64,000 bases of DNA, taken from assembly GCA_028673005.1 (NCBI GenBank), contig CM054116.1, positions 147,495,173 through 147,559,172 of the forward strand. Reading direction: 5' to 3'. How positions within the stretch are numbered: the first letter of the stretch is position 1; each line of letters opens with the position of its first letter. The position numbers and the translations under genes were made by a program. The notes under the pieces were generated by a model. That model did no database searches. It was not told where the DNA came from and saw nothing but the letters and a program-made list of their open reading frames with translations. Positions 1 to 11,070 of this stretch are shown here, piece after piece. Origin of the DNA: Tanypteryx hageni (lineage: Eukaryota; Arthropoda; Insecta; Odonata; Petaluridae).

Positions 1-9
1 CTTCTAGAG

Positions 10-90
10 CAGGGGTGCGCAATCTTATTACTTGGTGGGCCGCATTCGTGGATGTGAGTGCATCGACGGGCCATATTATAAGTTGGCCGG
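10..90 (+). mobile_element. hAT-type transposon end (left terminus)
   Basis: The sequence starts CAGGGGTGCGCAATC and runs into a stretch rich in GGGCC. This is the usual form of hAT-superfamily termini (CAG-G-G-NG-N-CAA). The eight bases before it, TTCTAGAG, would be one copy of the 8-bp target duplication. I did not find the matching right end, so the element is either truncated or very diverged. Seen: the terminus only. Inferred: superfamily. Confidence 0.4.
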
Positions 91-539
91 ATGAGAGTTT
101 ACATGGGAACTTACTCAAGAGATCATACGTGATTTTTTAAATGAAGATAAATTCTAAACAAATTTTAGCATTAAATCTTCACTAGGCAAGGTTTTATGAC
201 TGCAATTTTGATTAACATATACAAAGTAGTTTGGATTAAATATCATGGACCACATCATAATCAAAGTGTCATAAGCAAGTATAAAATCCTCTCATGGATC
301 AGAAGTGGCCTACGGGACATAGGTTGCATGCCCCTGAGAGCGCACAGTATGCAGCTTCTGATTGCCCAAAATTTGACTCGGCATCAGTGTATGCTTTATT
401 AAAGTTGACATCCTGGATGAACATTGTACAGGGATCTAGGAATCAATGTTATAAGTAACTTAGTGAAAGTATGTTGAGCAAGCATACATAAAGCAGGGTA
501 TACCTGTACTTGTATCTTGTTAAATAGCATCTGTCAAAC
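91..539. other. AT-rich intronic DNA, nothing recognisable
   Basis: No coding, RNA or repeat signal is seen beyond the possible interior of the hAT-type sequence that starts at position 10. The only open frame here, at about 196-402, has no recognisable domain. Confidence 0.5.
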
Positions 540-893
540 AATTAAAACTCCATATGTTTCTCTCCCATGCTCTTATATGATCTGTGAGATACAGATTAAA
601 ATACTTATTTAGATAGCAGACTTCATTAATCCCAAAAAAGTTTGCGAGACCACATAATTACAAGTTAAAGTTTCAGAGATAAAAATTCAAGGAAATCCTG
701 AGCAAAACATTGCATATTTTGTTTACATCGATAGCTAAGATGGTTCTCTCAGCAAACAACAATTAAAAATCCATATATTTCTCTCCCATGCTATAATGTG
801 ATCTGCAAGGTATAGATTAAAAAATTTATTCGGATACGTTTGCGAGACCACATAATTACTAGTTATAGTTTTGGAGATAAAAATTCGAGAATT
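540..893 (+). repeat. Two diverged direct copies of a ~140-bp unit
   Basis: The block from about 540 to 690 recurs from about 761 to 893, about 200-220 bp downstream. Shared landmarks are TTTCTCTCCCATGCT, a GATCTG...AGATTAAAA stretch, and TTTGCGAGACCACATAATTA at 641 and 839, followed by an AGATAAAAATTC stretch. It is a local duplication within non-coding DNA, possibly the interior of a non-autonomous element. Confidence 0.7.
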
Positions 894-1879
894 GCCGAAT
901 CTTTTGATACGTTTTCATATTTATTTCCCATAGAGAACACCTTTAAAATCTGTTTATTCCATTTATGGAGTACTAGAGATTTCCCTGTTGAAAATCAACG
1001 GGAGTGTTACATGAATTCCAATTCACCCAGAAAGTGAAGTGCTTGAAATTTATTACATTCGAATACTACTAATAGTACTACTGATTATTTGTTCAAGTCA
1101 TTGTAATTTTATGTGATGCTGAATTATGGCATCTATATACCTTTCTCTTTTTATTATGACTTCATATGCCAGTCTCTGGTTCTGTTGTTCCTCTCATTCA
1201 TTTTTCCTGTAATTTTCTAGCCTCACGACTTTGTCTGCCAGTATTTTGTTTTGTTGTATGTTGGTTTCAATTGAACATTTTGGTTTATTTGAGCTTGATC
1301 TAAATGTTGAGTGTGCAACAGACTGATCCATACAATGCAATATGCTGTGAAACTACAATAGATAGTGACCTGTCTCATGCATCTCACTCCCCACTTCCTC
1401 AAAGGGCTCTCCCCTCCTTACCATCCCTTCAACCTCTCATTCATGCAACACACTCTCCTCTACCAAGCAGCTCACTTCCCTCCTTACCACCCTTACCAAA
1501 GTGTGCTTGGACAAGAATGCGCTAGGACATGGTATTGGAATCTTTTGCCATCAACAAATTATATACAGATATTTTCCATCTTGTTATTTTCTTACCTTCA
1601 AAAGTTGGGGAGCTGTGTTTGACTGACTTGACTGATGGTGGAGTCAGGAATGGCTAAGTTGGAGGATGGAAATGGAGCTGCAGATGGAAGGCCATCGACT
1701 GTCATTTCAAAAATCGCTCGCACCAACAGTGTGCATAGTTGCCAATTCAATAAAAATAGTCTCGAGCATTGCAGTTTCTGCAATTTTTGTTGACAGCATC
1801 AATGTGTGGCGATTTTTTCCCTTCCTATCACACTCATATGATAACACTTATACGATAGAGGCATTATTTGAATGTGCAT
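894..1879. other. AT-rich DNA without supported gene
   Basis: Short frames at 840-1037 and 1304-1622 have no recognisable domain. A mildly pyrimidine-rich stretch lies at 1375-1510. I see no RNA gene or clear transposon end. Confidence 0.5.
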
Positions 1880-2400
1880 GTTCATAAGTTGTGATTTGTT
1901 CGTTTGTATATCGCCGATACACATAATATAATTTTTCCGAACTCCAGCAAACGACGACCCCTGCATACAACGACCCCTGCGTACATACAGAATGCCGTCT
2001 TTTATAGCAACAGACATTAGCCTGGAAGAGGACACTAGTAGATCGAGGGTAGAACCAATTAGCATTCGCGAGTGCAGTGCAATCTACCGGCACTTCACTG
2101 CAAACTAAACTAGTTCCCACCCGACAACGTCGCCACGAGCAGAGAGAGTGAGAGAGACGGAGAGAACGAGAGAGGACTGAGAGCGAAGACAGCTGAGCTG
2201 AACGCACCTGCGGAAAGATTATCTGCGAGGCGAACTCTTGCCGTAACATTTGTGATTCTTCAAGTGGACATTTCTACTAAGTATTGTACTATATTTGTGC
2301 TTTGTATTATGTCACTGCAATATAATTGTTAGTACATTTCGTGACATTTATCCAGTGTATGCTATTTTATTTGTGGTTGGCAGCAGCAGTGTCACAAGGG
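1880..2400 (+). mobile_element. Possible LTR-retrotransposon LTR remnant
   Basis: This is a locally GC-richer block. Purine-rich GAGAGAG sequence at 2137-2180 is followed by an AT-rich segment with TATATTTGTGCTTTGT at about 2290, and then TTGGCAGCAGCAGTGTCAC at 2378. The order (promoter-like part, AT-rich leader, TGGC-starting site that could be a primer-binding site) resembles the LTR/PBS junction of Gypsy-type elements. No gag, pol or second LTR is visible, so the call rests on layout only. It could equally be a host regulatory element. Confidence 0.25.
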
Positions 2401-3396
2401 GTATCCTATCGTTTAACTATTTTCAAGTAATTTTAGTATTACGAGAGAATAATGTAAAATGAGATAGTTTCGTCTCACTGTGATTACCAGTCTGCATCGA
2501 AAATTATGGTTTGCTGCAAAATGGAGGCACCAGAGAGATATCGTCCATACTAGGTTGTAGATTATCTTAACTGATTTTTTACTATATTTCTTGTTTTCTC
2601 GTGGTATAGGTCCTTTCGTTTTTGCTCATCATTCCGCTTTGACATTTCCCTTGTTCCATCCCCTCCATTCTACCAATTAAGTATTTGCCCCAAATTCTAC
2701 TTTTCTTCCCTCAAATATATCTAGGGAACAAGGTAAAATGGGAGTTACTGTACTTGCCGAAGACACCCAGTCTAACAAAGCCGAGATGATGCCCCAATTT
2801 GCCGATTGCATACAAGTTTTTAATCAGCTGTTACTCAAAATTCCCACTTTCCAGGAAGCCACATCTGAGAATTGGTTTACTTTTATATATGCTGCGTCTG
2901 ATGTATTGTCTTTGTCGCTTATTTTGGCTTTGGGAGATGAGGAGGATAAGAAGAGTGTCTGATCTTTCTTTTTATCTTAATATCTCAATTCCATAACAAA
3001 TACGACATTTATGAGGAGCCTCAAAAGTAAGTGTGCCACTGGTGGCACGTTTGTCAGCTTGCCCTATCCATTTGCCGGCACACGGGCATGCCATTTGGCA
3101 GACCAAGGAAACAGCATAACCACAGATAATTTTTACATAAGTATGGGGAATATTTGTTTTTTCTCCAAAACTTCAGCTACATAAGTGAGGGAAATGTATA
3201 ATGGGCAACATATAAAGGAGATACATATAAAAGGGATTCCCTGTACTGGGCATTTAAATTCAGATTAGAGAGGATTAATGAGGTCTTTTTCAACAAAAGA
3301 AAGAAGCAAAGCAATTCTTTAGAAAAAGATTGTTAGGGAAGCTATTATTAAAAAAAGATAACATTCAAATCTATCGATCATGCTGTTTTCACTCAC
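2401..3396. other. Intronic sequence 3' of the tensin exon, no gene supported
   Basis: On the minus strand this lies directly downstream of the exon ending at 3397, so it is probably the next intron. A plus-strand frame at 2738-2962 has no recognisable domain. An AT-rich stretch surrounds 3120-3360. Confidence 0.5.
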
Positions 3397-4138
3397 GCCT
3401 GCTGTCATTCCATCATCAAGAGAACCAGTGCAGTCCTTTGGTCGTTGTCTGGTGGCTGCCAACTCATGTGCCCTCTTCACTGCCACAAAGGGTCTCTCCC
3501 CCTCCACCTGGCACTCATTTCTGCCAAACAGCGAATTCATGGTCACACCTGAGCCAATAGTCCTGAGTGTGCTCTCCTCTCTCGACTTAGTTACATGTCC
3601 ACTGTTTGTGTATCTGATGGTAGTCTCTTTGGACACAGATCGACGAGGCAAGAGAGGAGAACCAGGTTCAGATGACATAGTGATACCCTTCTCCTCATCC
3701 GCAGTATTGATCCTCAAAGGTAATGTGTAGTTTTCCCCTGCACCTACCCTTCTGCTATCCCCTCTTCTTCTCAGCTCTGTACTCCTGCGATCCCCTTCCA
3801 TTCTCCCCTTTTCCCCATCTCTTCCTCTCCATCTCCTGCTATCCCAATTGTCTTCACCTTCTATGGACCCATTACTCTCCATCTCGTGGCTTCCTAATCC
3901 TGCAGGCAATGAAGTGTCGCTTGCATATCCATCTTCCCCTCCTGGCCACTTGCCCCTTGCAGGAAGGGTCTGGGTACTTGAAGTTGAAGAGCAGCGCTGG
4001 TATGTGCGCAGCTCCCTCAGAAGGCGGAACTCCTGTGGACATCTTTCCTGCCTTGTTTTTCCTTCCCGACGATCACGCAACTTCTGCTGTTGCCGCTGTA
4101 ACCAAGTGACACTGGTGTAGCCATCCACTGGTGAATAT
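3397..4138 (-). CDS. Tns: Tensin-like gene, internal coding exon (disordered linker)
   Basis: This is an internal exon of a minus-strand gene resembling insect tensin, a cytoplasmic adaptor linking integrin adhesions to actin. Seen: an acceptor ...TTTGACCTAACAG at 4139-4151, 247 uninterrupted codons, and a donor GTGAGT at 3391-3396. The product starts YSPVDGYTSVTWLQ, followed by a basic QRQQQKLRDRREG stretch. It continues as a Ser/Arg/Glu-rich disordered region with GEDGYASDTS and GSPLLPRRSVSKETTIRYT, as expected of the linker between the tensin N-terminal domains and the SH2-PTB end. Its first base completes the split Gly codon of the exon at 24576-25167, and its own end is phase 0. No SH2 or PTB exon lies in the window. 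Exon structure is strong; the family name is from motif memory. Confidence 0.75.
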
Positions 4139-4292
4139 CTGTTAGGTCAAAGAAGATATTAAATAGTTCAAAACATATGAATAAAAATACAATTCACAAA
4201 ACTGGAACTTTCATAGTAGATTGTGCCACATTAAGAAATTGAATAATTCTTCATAATTTAAATTAAATCCAATCAAGATGTGCGAATGTTAT
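4139..4292 (-). other. Intron next to the tensin exon
   Basis: This is AT-rich sequence immediately upstream (minus strand) of the exon. The pyrimidine stretch TCTTCTTTGACC before AACAG is a fair polypyrimidine tract. Nothing else is recognised. Confidence 0.5.
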
Positions 4293-4556
4293 TAATTTCA
4301 AATGGTTAATGCTTATCGAGTGTCCTGTTTCTTGAATGTGTTCCGCAACACTTGATTTCGCGAATCTACATGCTTGAAGTGTGCCAAGTGTTCTTTAAAA
4401 CGTCTTTTTGTTTATCCTATATAACATTTGTGACAATGTGTGCAATTTGTTTTGTAAACTCCAGACTTCTAAAGGTTTGGAATTTTATCTCTCGTGTTTC
4501 CCAAAATGTTTTTAATGTCTTTGCTGCTGGTGTAAATGACAGAGTGGCTGGTGTTC
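4293..4556 (-). pseudogene. Penelope-like element, GIY-YIG endonuclease fragment
   Basis: Reading the minus strand gives SGVYKTNCTHCHKCYIG, one in-frame stop (TAA), then TKRRFKEHLAHFKH and further degenerate residues. The pattern GVY...C-x2-C...C-YIG-x-T-R-x-F-KEH is the C-terminal GIY-YIG nuclease of Penelope-like retroelements, including the Cys pair typical of this group. It is broken by at least one stop and a frameshift after the KEH motif. The reverse transcriptase part is absent. It resembles the better copy at 30.1-30.6 kb, but is in the opposite orientation and diverged. It ends a few bases before the Tigger-type terminus at 4563. Confidence 0.75.
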
Positions 4557-4562
4557 TTAAAT

Positions 4563-4670
4563 ACAGTAGTCCCTCATTATCCATGAGGGATACATTGTTG
4601 GGTTGCCTATGGTTAACAAAACCAATGGTTGGTGAGGACCAGTGCTTTTGGGAAATATGGGATTAGGGGG
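4563..4670 (+). mobile_element. Tigger-type terminal inverted repeat end
   Basis: The segment TACAGTAGTCCCTCATTATCC followed by ATGAGGGATACATTG has the form of Tigger termini (CAGT-GTCCCTC...TATCC...GGGGGAT). It probably is the 3' end of the minus-strand Tigger remnant whose coding part is at 7137-7621, with a hAT insertion between them. The other terminus was not found. Confidence 0.55.
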
Positions 4671-5132
4671 AGACTACAAACATTGCCCCTGAGAGTTATA
4701 CTTAAAGTCCTATGAAGTACATTGCAAGTATTAAAAAATATGCTATACATACTTCAAAAAACGATTTTTTATATAAAATAAAACATAGTAAGCACAAATG
4801 GGTAAAAATGAAATGACAGAGTATTTTTAACAGATTCAGAGCTGCTTTTCTATGGAAAGCATAAGGTAAGGCGAGCGGCACTTGTATAAATGCAATTTGG
4901 CAATGATGGCTCTGGAAACAGCTTTCCGTGCATTTAAAAACTTGAAATAGTCCACCAGATGTGCAAATAAGATTTTTTAATTTTATCCCTAAGGCTGAAA
5001 AGTCATTAAAAATTACAGAAATTTAATGTCACATTTTATTAGTTACATAATACGATAATTTCATGAGCGTTGAAAAGAAAAGTAAAACGTATCATTATCA
5101 CGATGAATGGGAACATGATTATTTTTTACTAT
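4671..5132. other. Interior of Tigger/hAT composite, non-coding
   Basis: AT-rich sequence between the Tigger end and the hAT coding part. The left terminus of the hAT element should lie here or nearby, but I could not find a match to its right terminus. Confidence 0.4.
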
Positions 5133-6862
5133 AATTAAGAATAAATGCTGTTTGATATGCACCTCATTGGTGGCCATTCTGAAGAAAGGAAATGTTGAGA
5201 GACATTTCCAAAAAATGCATGCCAAATATGACACAGAATATCCAAGAAATTCTGAAGTACGCAAGGCAAAAATGAAAGATTTGAAAAATAGTTTTTCTTT
5301 GCAGCAAAATATGTTTGCGAAAGCCATGAATAAACCAGTTGCAGTAACCATTACATCCTTTAGAGTGTGCCATTTATTAGCTAAGAAGAAAAAGGCATTT
5401 AGAGATGGCGATTTGATTAAAGAATCGTTTTTGACAGCTGCAGAAGCACTTTTTTCCGATTTTTAAAATAAAAAAAGATATTATTGATCCAATTAAAGAT
5501 TTACAACTTTCGAGAATGACAGTCATGAGAAGAATTGAAAATCTAAGTGCAGATGTAAGTCATTAATTACAAGAGGGCATAAATACATGTGTTGCCTTTT
5601 CCTTACAATTCGATGAATCAACCGATGTGACTGACACTGCACAATTAATGATATTTATTCGGATGGTATTCGAAGATTGCACAACTAAAGAAGAACTTCT
5701 TAAAGTAATACCAATGCATGGAAGGATGAGAGGAGAAGATATATTTACAGCTTTTCATAATTTTGTGAAGGAACTGCAATCCCTATTTTTAAATTACTTT
5801 CCATTACGACTGATGGGGCTCCTTCAATGACCGGTAGTGCTAATGGTTTTGTTTCCTTGTGCCGAAATGACGATAAATATCCAAATTTTTTAGCATATCA
5901 CTGTATTATTCATCAGCAGGTTTTGTGCTCCAAGAGACTCAATACAAATGATGTTATGGACATTGCTTTTAAAATAGTGAATTCTATCCGAGGCAGTGGC
6001 CTCCAGAGATGCCTGTATAGGTCTCAAAGTGAAGATGGTGATAAGGAACTTCTGCTACACACTAACATTCACTGTCTCAGTAGAAGTCAATTTCTAGTGA
6101 GATTTCTGGAATTACTGGATGACATTAAAAACTTCCTCGCTGAAAAAGGAGATTGTTATCCACAATTAACAAACAAAGAGTTGTTAGTCAATTTATCCTT
6201 CTTGGCGGCCTTTAGTGTGAAACTGAGTGATCTAAACTTTGAACTGCAAGGTAAAGATAGAAATTTATCAGACATGATAAGTTCAATAAGAGCTTTTCAG
6301 CAGCTGTCAGTAATGTTGAAATCGAATTTGAAAGATCATGAATACAGGCATTTTTCGAGCATTATTAAATTTTTTGAGAGAAATCATGACATGACTACCT
6401 ACAATAAAAAAAAATTTATTGTGGAAATTGAAAGTGTTGAACGCAAAATTCAGAAAATATTTGAAGATTTTAAAAAGATTGAAAACATTGTTTCTTTTTC
6501 TTCAAATGTTTATCAAAAAAGTGACAGAAATTTCAAATCAGATCTCGACAATATTTGATGTGAATCAGACGGACATGGAGATGGAAATAATTAAAGTCCA
6601 AAATGATTTATATCTGAAATCAAAAGAATGCAATTGGAAGTACACCAAAGATAAATATCCAATTGTGACAAATACGGCACATAAAATGATGTCTTGCTTC
6701 GGTTCTACGTATTTGGCGGAATCAGCATTTTTCAGATATGAATATCATAAAATCAGAAATTCTTTAAACAATGAACACCTTGATCAATGTTTAAGATTAT
6801 CCATTTCCTCTTATAATCCCGATTTTGAAAGAATTTCTAAGTCAATGTCAAAAATCTCATTA
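5133..6862 (+). pseudogene. hAT transposase pseudogene (GTF2IRD2/ZBED-like group)
   Basis: Successive frames read as one hAT transposase. At the start is a BED-type zinc finger, C-LI-C followed by H-x4-H (5150-5220). A central part follows with QFDESTDVTDTAQLMIF (about 5608-5665) and DGAPSMTGSANGF (about 5810-5850). The C-terminal dimerisation region reads MMSCFGSTYLAESAFF (about 6688-6735) and later NEHLDQCLRLSISSY. This order matches the hAT proteins related to GTF2IRD2 and ZBED5. At least three frameshifts or stops (near 5463, 5565, 5825 and 6520-6560) make it inactive. It lies inside a Tigger remnant. Confidence 0.85.
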
Positions 6863-7063
6863 ATATTTATATTTTTTATATTTTTTCTATTTCATTATAC
6901 ATTTTGATATTTACTTTGTTTGAATTCTATTATAAAATTTGTTTATAATTTTGATATTTAATTTGTTCCTATTGATTTGTTTACATTTTGATACTTACTT
7001 TGTCCCTATTGATATGTTTAACAAACGTTGAAATCAGATTCTAATTTTGTATTTTTTCCCATG

Positions 7064-7136
7064 TACATTGGTAGCTCGCGAGGTCACTCTACTAAAAAAA
7101 AGTAGCTCGCATGTACAAAAAGGTTGAGCAGCACTG
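7064..7136 (+). mobile_element. Right terminus of the hAT element
   Basis: The sequence ends AAAAAGGTTGAGCAGCACTG at 7136. Its reverse complement begins CAGTGCTGCTCAACC, a standard hAT terminus. Directly after it the Tigger coding sequence resumes with GTGTATCG. Those eight bases would be one copy of the target duplication. The other copy was not located. Confidence 0.6.
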
Positions 7137-7621
7137 GTGTATCGTTTCCAACAATCAGTGACTGTCAGAGATGAATCATTGTCCATTACCTCACAGATTG
7201 CAGCAAAAATATGACAGATGTAATAGCTCTTGAAGCATTTTATAACTCCCTGATCTAAAGGATGGAGAAGGGAGGTGGTATTTGGTGGTAAAAATGCCAC
7301 TTCAATATTAGGGTGTGCCTTCTGCAGCTCTTTAGTTGGATGACCAGAAGCATTGTCTATAATAAGGAGCACTGTGAATTCCAGATTTTTTTCTTGAAAG
7401 GTATTGCTCAACGTAATGAGCAAAATAGTTAAGTAGCCAGTCCATGAACACTGTTCCGATAATGCCTTATGATTCAACTTCCAGAAGACTGGTAATTGTT
7501 CCTTATTCTTTCCTTTCAATGCACGTGGATTCTCTACTCTGGAGAGAAGCATTGGTTTCACCATGCAGTCGCCTGATGCGTCAATGTCTTTGGATGCCTT
7601 GAACCCTGAAACAGTCCTCTC
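7137..7621 (-). pseudogene. Tigger/pogo transposase fragment (DDE domain)
   Basis: Minus-strand translation gives the DDE_1 core of a Tigger transposase: KPMLLSRVENPRALKGKNK, then LLIIDNASGHP with the second catalytic Asp, then FLPPNTTSLLHPLDQGVIK with the third. It ends in VTDCWKRYT exactly where the hAT terminus starts. Upstream, in another frame, TVSGFKASKD (about 7590-7621) belongs to the same protein, so there is at least one frameshift. The first Asp and the CENP-B-type DNA-binding part are missing. It is a relative of, but clearly different from, the longer Tigger at 55.5-58.1 kb. Confidence 0.85.
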
Positions 7622-7777
7622 TTGCTTGTAGATGAAGGTTTTATTGTGCGTTTCACATTATCCATACACTACGTGTTCTTATGGGAGAATCGCTATCCTA
7701 TGTTATTTCCCTATACTGCTAATTTTCGGCGTTGCCAATTCGTGCAAAACCCAGATTTTCATCATATTTGGCATAAT
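7622..7777. other. Short unexplained spacer
   Basis: Sequence between the Tigger fragment and the next TIR element. A plus-strand frame (7622-7888) runs into the element and has no recognisable domain. Confidence 0.4.
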
Positions 7778-8874
7778 TACCGTATTTTCCCATCGATAAC
7801 GCGCGCGTTATCTATACAAAAAATTCCAAATCTGGTAAAAATTATCTTGCGAGTTATACAAGGGAAAAAATTAAATTTTGAAAAATGAGACTTTTTTCAA
7901 GGTTTATTAACGGCCGTTGTTATGAATCTTTGATTTATATGTCCCAATGACAAAAACTAGCCTAATACCTAACATAAAAAATTATTAAAATACAGGTAAT
8001 GAAGTTCGAAACCACATTTTCTACGTCGAATTTTATTATCTCGTATTTATATTTCAACTAGCATTCAACCAGTGCTAACACAAGAATCGAGAAAATAGAG
8101 TTTCGCACAATACTATTTCAATGATTAATTTTATAGTAATGAAATTTTACTTACCTTTCCTTCAGCAAAAACCACGGGAATTACATAACAATATTTCAAG
8201 GTCTAACAGCGTAATTAGTAGGCAAGGCAATAACCCGTTAAAATGGCTATATTTCTCAAAATATGCGAATTAAGCGGTTTCGAATTGTAGGATAAAAAAG
8301 AGGAATTCAGTAAGAAACTTTACTTTATATTCTTTAAAATGATACAAATCTTTAGTCAATTCTTTTTAATTTTATCTCAAAATGAATGAAAGCCTGCAGT
8401 AGGAAAATCGAATTTTACGTGTTATCTTCCTAGAAGTCAATCTCCCGATTTTTTTCGTCTACCCCTTACGACTGGCTAAGAGCATTTACGTATCAATTTT
8501 CATGATATTCTTGCCATTCAAACTTATGGAAAGCTATTCTGAATGCATTTCTGATAGACCTTACACCTTCACACAATTACAGTATGATATCGAGACAAAG
8601 TTATTGATTTACATTGCTTATTATTATTATGATTTTTGCAATCTTTGATTAAAATAAAGGGTACTATTGTAAAATGAGACAAAATTGACCCAAATGAGTA
8701 AAATTATAAATATTTATTACATGCATTAAAATCAAATTACTCAAAATCATAAAAAACGTCACCTGATTTTGGTCGTAAATTCTTTTTGTTTTTCATGGCT
8801 AATTTTCTCAAGGGCAAATTTCAACAGAAAAACTACACGTGTTTAAAAACCGGAAACTCCTAGTTCATTCCGCT

Positions 8875-8924
8875 ATTCATTTGTTATAGACTCCGCCGTA
8901 GCGCGGAGTCTATAAAAAATGAAT
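8875..8924. repeat. Hairpin with 22-bp arms
   Basis: Arms at 8875-8896 and 8903-8924 pair at 21 of 22 positions around the loop CGTAGC. The GC part reads TAGACTCCGC / GCGGAGTCTA. It sits at the left junction of the insertion at 8885-10363. Confidence 0.8.
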
Positions 8925-10363
8925 TTATTTTCAATAAATGAACCTTTGTGTGGAAGGAAAAGGTTCAGATGATTGAAGATATTCATGAGACTTACAAATG
9001 GTATTGTGGTGGAATACTTTTTTTGTGGTGGAACTGTCAATTAAGTGAAATTCCAAGTTAGATGTATTTTGTAATTATAAATTTATATTTACTTAACCAT
9101 TTAATTTTGATAATTATGTTAGCTGCATCATTATGCAGTATTTAGTGTTGGATTGGTCAGTATAAGATAGCCTTGGGTGCTAGTGTTGTGATATTCATTG
9201 TAAGTCCTATATTGTGGCTGGTGGCGGAATGCTTAATATTAATGGTAATCCATTGGAGGTGTTGGTACACTGCAATTGGTGTTTGCCAGCTTAGTGTATT
9301 GCCTTGGCTATCGTTTGGGCACAATTACAATTAATGACATGGTTTGGGCATATCAAATAGCGGGTATTTTGCTTTGCATGAAAGTCTTTCATGTTAATTA
9401 GATGGAAGGACTCCTTGTTCCTGAGGAGATCAGTTTGCAACTGCAGTTATGCACCTTGACCCATATGCTTCAGCTTGGCAAACATAAAGCCACTGTTATT
9501 GAAGATGCTTGATGGACATTGCATGAACCTTATACAATAATTGCCCTCTTGCCTTTCCCTTAATTGAGGCTGACTGGCTGATTTCATGCTGGTCCATATG
9601 TACTTTATCAGGTGTGCGTTAGTGGTAAAATACTTCATATACTTAATGGTTGGTGACTAACTTGAATGTTTCATTGCTATTTCAATCAACATTTGCTTTG
9701 ATTCCTATGCTTATTGATTCATTGAGACTGGCAAAAGTCACTTCTGTTCATACTTTGTCATGACTTGTTTCTTTATTATTGTTATGATGTTTGACTGGTG
9801 GCTGGCTTCTGCAGCTTTCATATGTTAATTATTCTTTCGTCTGTTACAAACATTCTACTGTATTATTTTTTCAATGTGTGCATGTTTCCTATATTTATTG
9901 AACAATAATTGATCTATGTGGTTCAATTCCATTTAATATCTGTTATATGTAAATATGTACAATATTTCTTCTGCAATAAAACTATTTAAATTTAAATTGT
10001 TATTCTTTCTATTCTCACCCATTACTCCTCTGGTTACGTTATTCGTAAAAAGGTTTGATTTGCTAAATAAATAAATTAGCGTCATTTATTGAAAAATAAT
10101 GAATAAAACTAAATTGGTGTATGATTTTTGAAAATTGCGCTCTCCGTCTGTACGAAGCTGCAATTAGCTGCTGAAATTCGTCTGCTAGCTGCCTGTTCTC
10201 CGCTTCGATTGGCTGCAAAAATGACGTCATACGTCACAACGCAACAGCAGCGCCAGCTAGCAAGTGCCTGCCCGAACTTTTTGTACTAGCCAGCTAAGAC
10301 CACGATTTTAACATGGGAGTTCGCTCCCCCTGGTAGCGCCATAGCCCCGTAGCAAGTAGGATT
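8885..10363. mobile_element. Insertion flanked by 18-bp direct repeats
   Basis: ATTCCGCTATTCATTTGT (8867-8884) and ATTCCGTTATTCATTTGT (10364-10381) differ at one base and flank about 1.48 kb. That is the length range of LINE-type target duplications. The right part (10138-10345) is GC-richer and holds TGACGTCATACGTCA, a CRE-like palindrome, so on the minus strand it looks like a 5' promoter region. There is no poly-A, no coding frame and no known family. A second explanation is a rearrangement inside the surrounding TIR element. Confidence 0.45.
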
Positions 10364-10488
10364 ATTCCGTTATTCATTTGTCCAAAGAACAACTTTTTTA
10401 AGTAAATGTTAATGACCGCGCGTTATCTATACATTTTTACCCGTACTAAAAATTTCGAGGTGCGCGTTATCGATGGGAAAATACGGTA

Positions 10489-11070
10489 CTCACTTAAACA
10501 CCAAACGAAGGATGGGAAATTATTTTAAGGTGTATTTTGTTTGTCTTATCATTTTATTTATGGGACTTTTGTCTATTTTAATGTATGGTCCTTTCAAGAG
10601 TAATTGCAGCGACATATTTTCTAGAACATTGAGCAGCACTATATTTGAGTAAAAATTAGAAATTATCATAAATAAAAACAAACTAATTTCAAATCTGTTG
10701 CTCATGTTATTAATACATTTATAAAAGCAACTATGATATTTTCCAGCATATAAGATGCACTCATGTTTAAGATGCACACATAAAAATAAGCTCATTTCCC
10801 AGCTTTAAAAATGTTGAATTCATAAAAAAGATTTCTTTGGATTCATCATAAAGTCGGTTAATTATTAGTTGAAAAGCATGTTCTTTTAACAATTTTGAAA
10901 ATATTCTAATAACCCGAAAGGAAGAAAAGATATTTTCCAAAAATATGGCAAAATACCATATATACTCATATATAATGCACAGTTGGAAGATCACATTTTT
11001 AGATCATAAAATATAAGGGTGTGTGCTATACTCAGGTAACACTTTGGAGGAGTTAAAATAAAAAATTGAA
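10489..11070. other. AT-rich DNA with possible transposon ends
   Basis: AAAATACCATATATACTCAT at about 10950 and two GATGCAC-containing pieces at 10752 and 10771 resemble the TACCATATATAC-type ends seen at 11621 and 21643. I could not pair them. The minus-strand frames here are AT-rich and featureless. Confidence 0.35.

Larger units (their letters stand above)
7780..10486. mobile_element. TIR DNA transposon, non-autonomous, TA-flanked
   Basis: The left end CCGTATTTTCCCATCGATAA and the reverse complement of the right end are identical over about 25 bp (CCGTATTTTCCCATCGATAACGCGC). Both ends are flanked by TA (7778-7779 and 10487-10488), as in the Tc1/mariner/pogo superfamily. A subterminal motif GCGCGTTATC(T/G)AT occurs at about 7801, 10417 and 10462, and inverted at 7791. 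No transposase is readable inside. The interior carries a further insertion (8885-10363) and is AT-rich, so this is a defective or non-autonomous element of about 2.7 kb. Confidence 0.8.

Noticed and set aside
1848..2249. 133-codon minus-strand frame
   Set aside because: No domain, no splice-site support, and lies in a possible LTR or regulatory block.
8875..8924. Rho-independent terminator
   Set aside because: The hairpin lies in eukaryotic intronic transposon DNA and the following A-rich stretch is not a terminator context.
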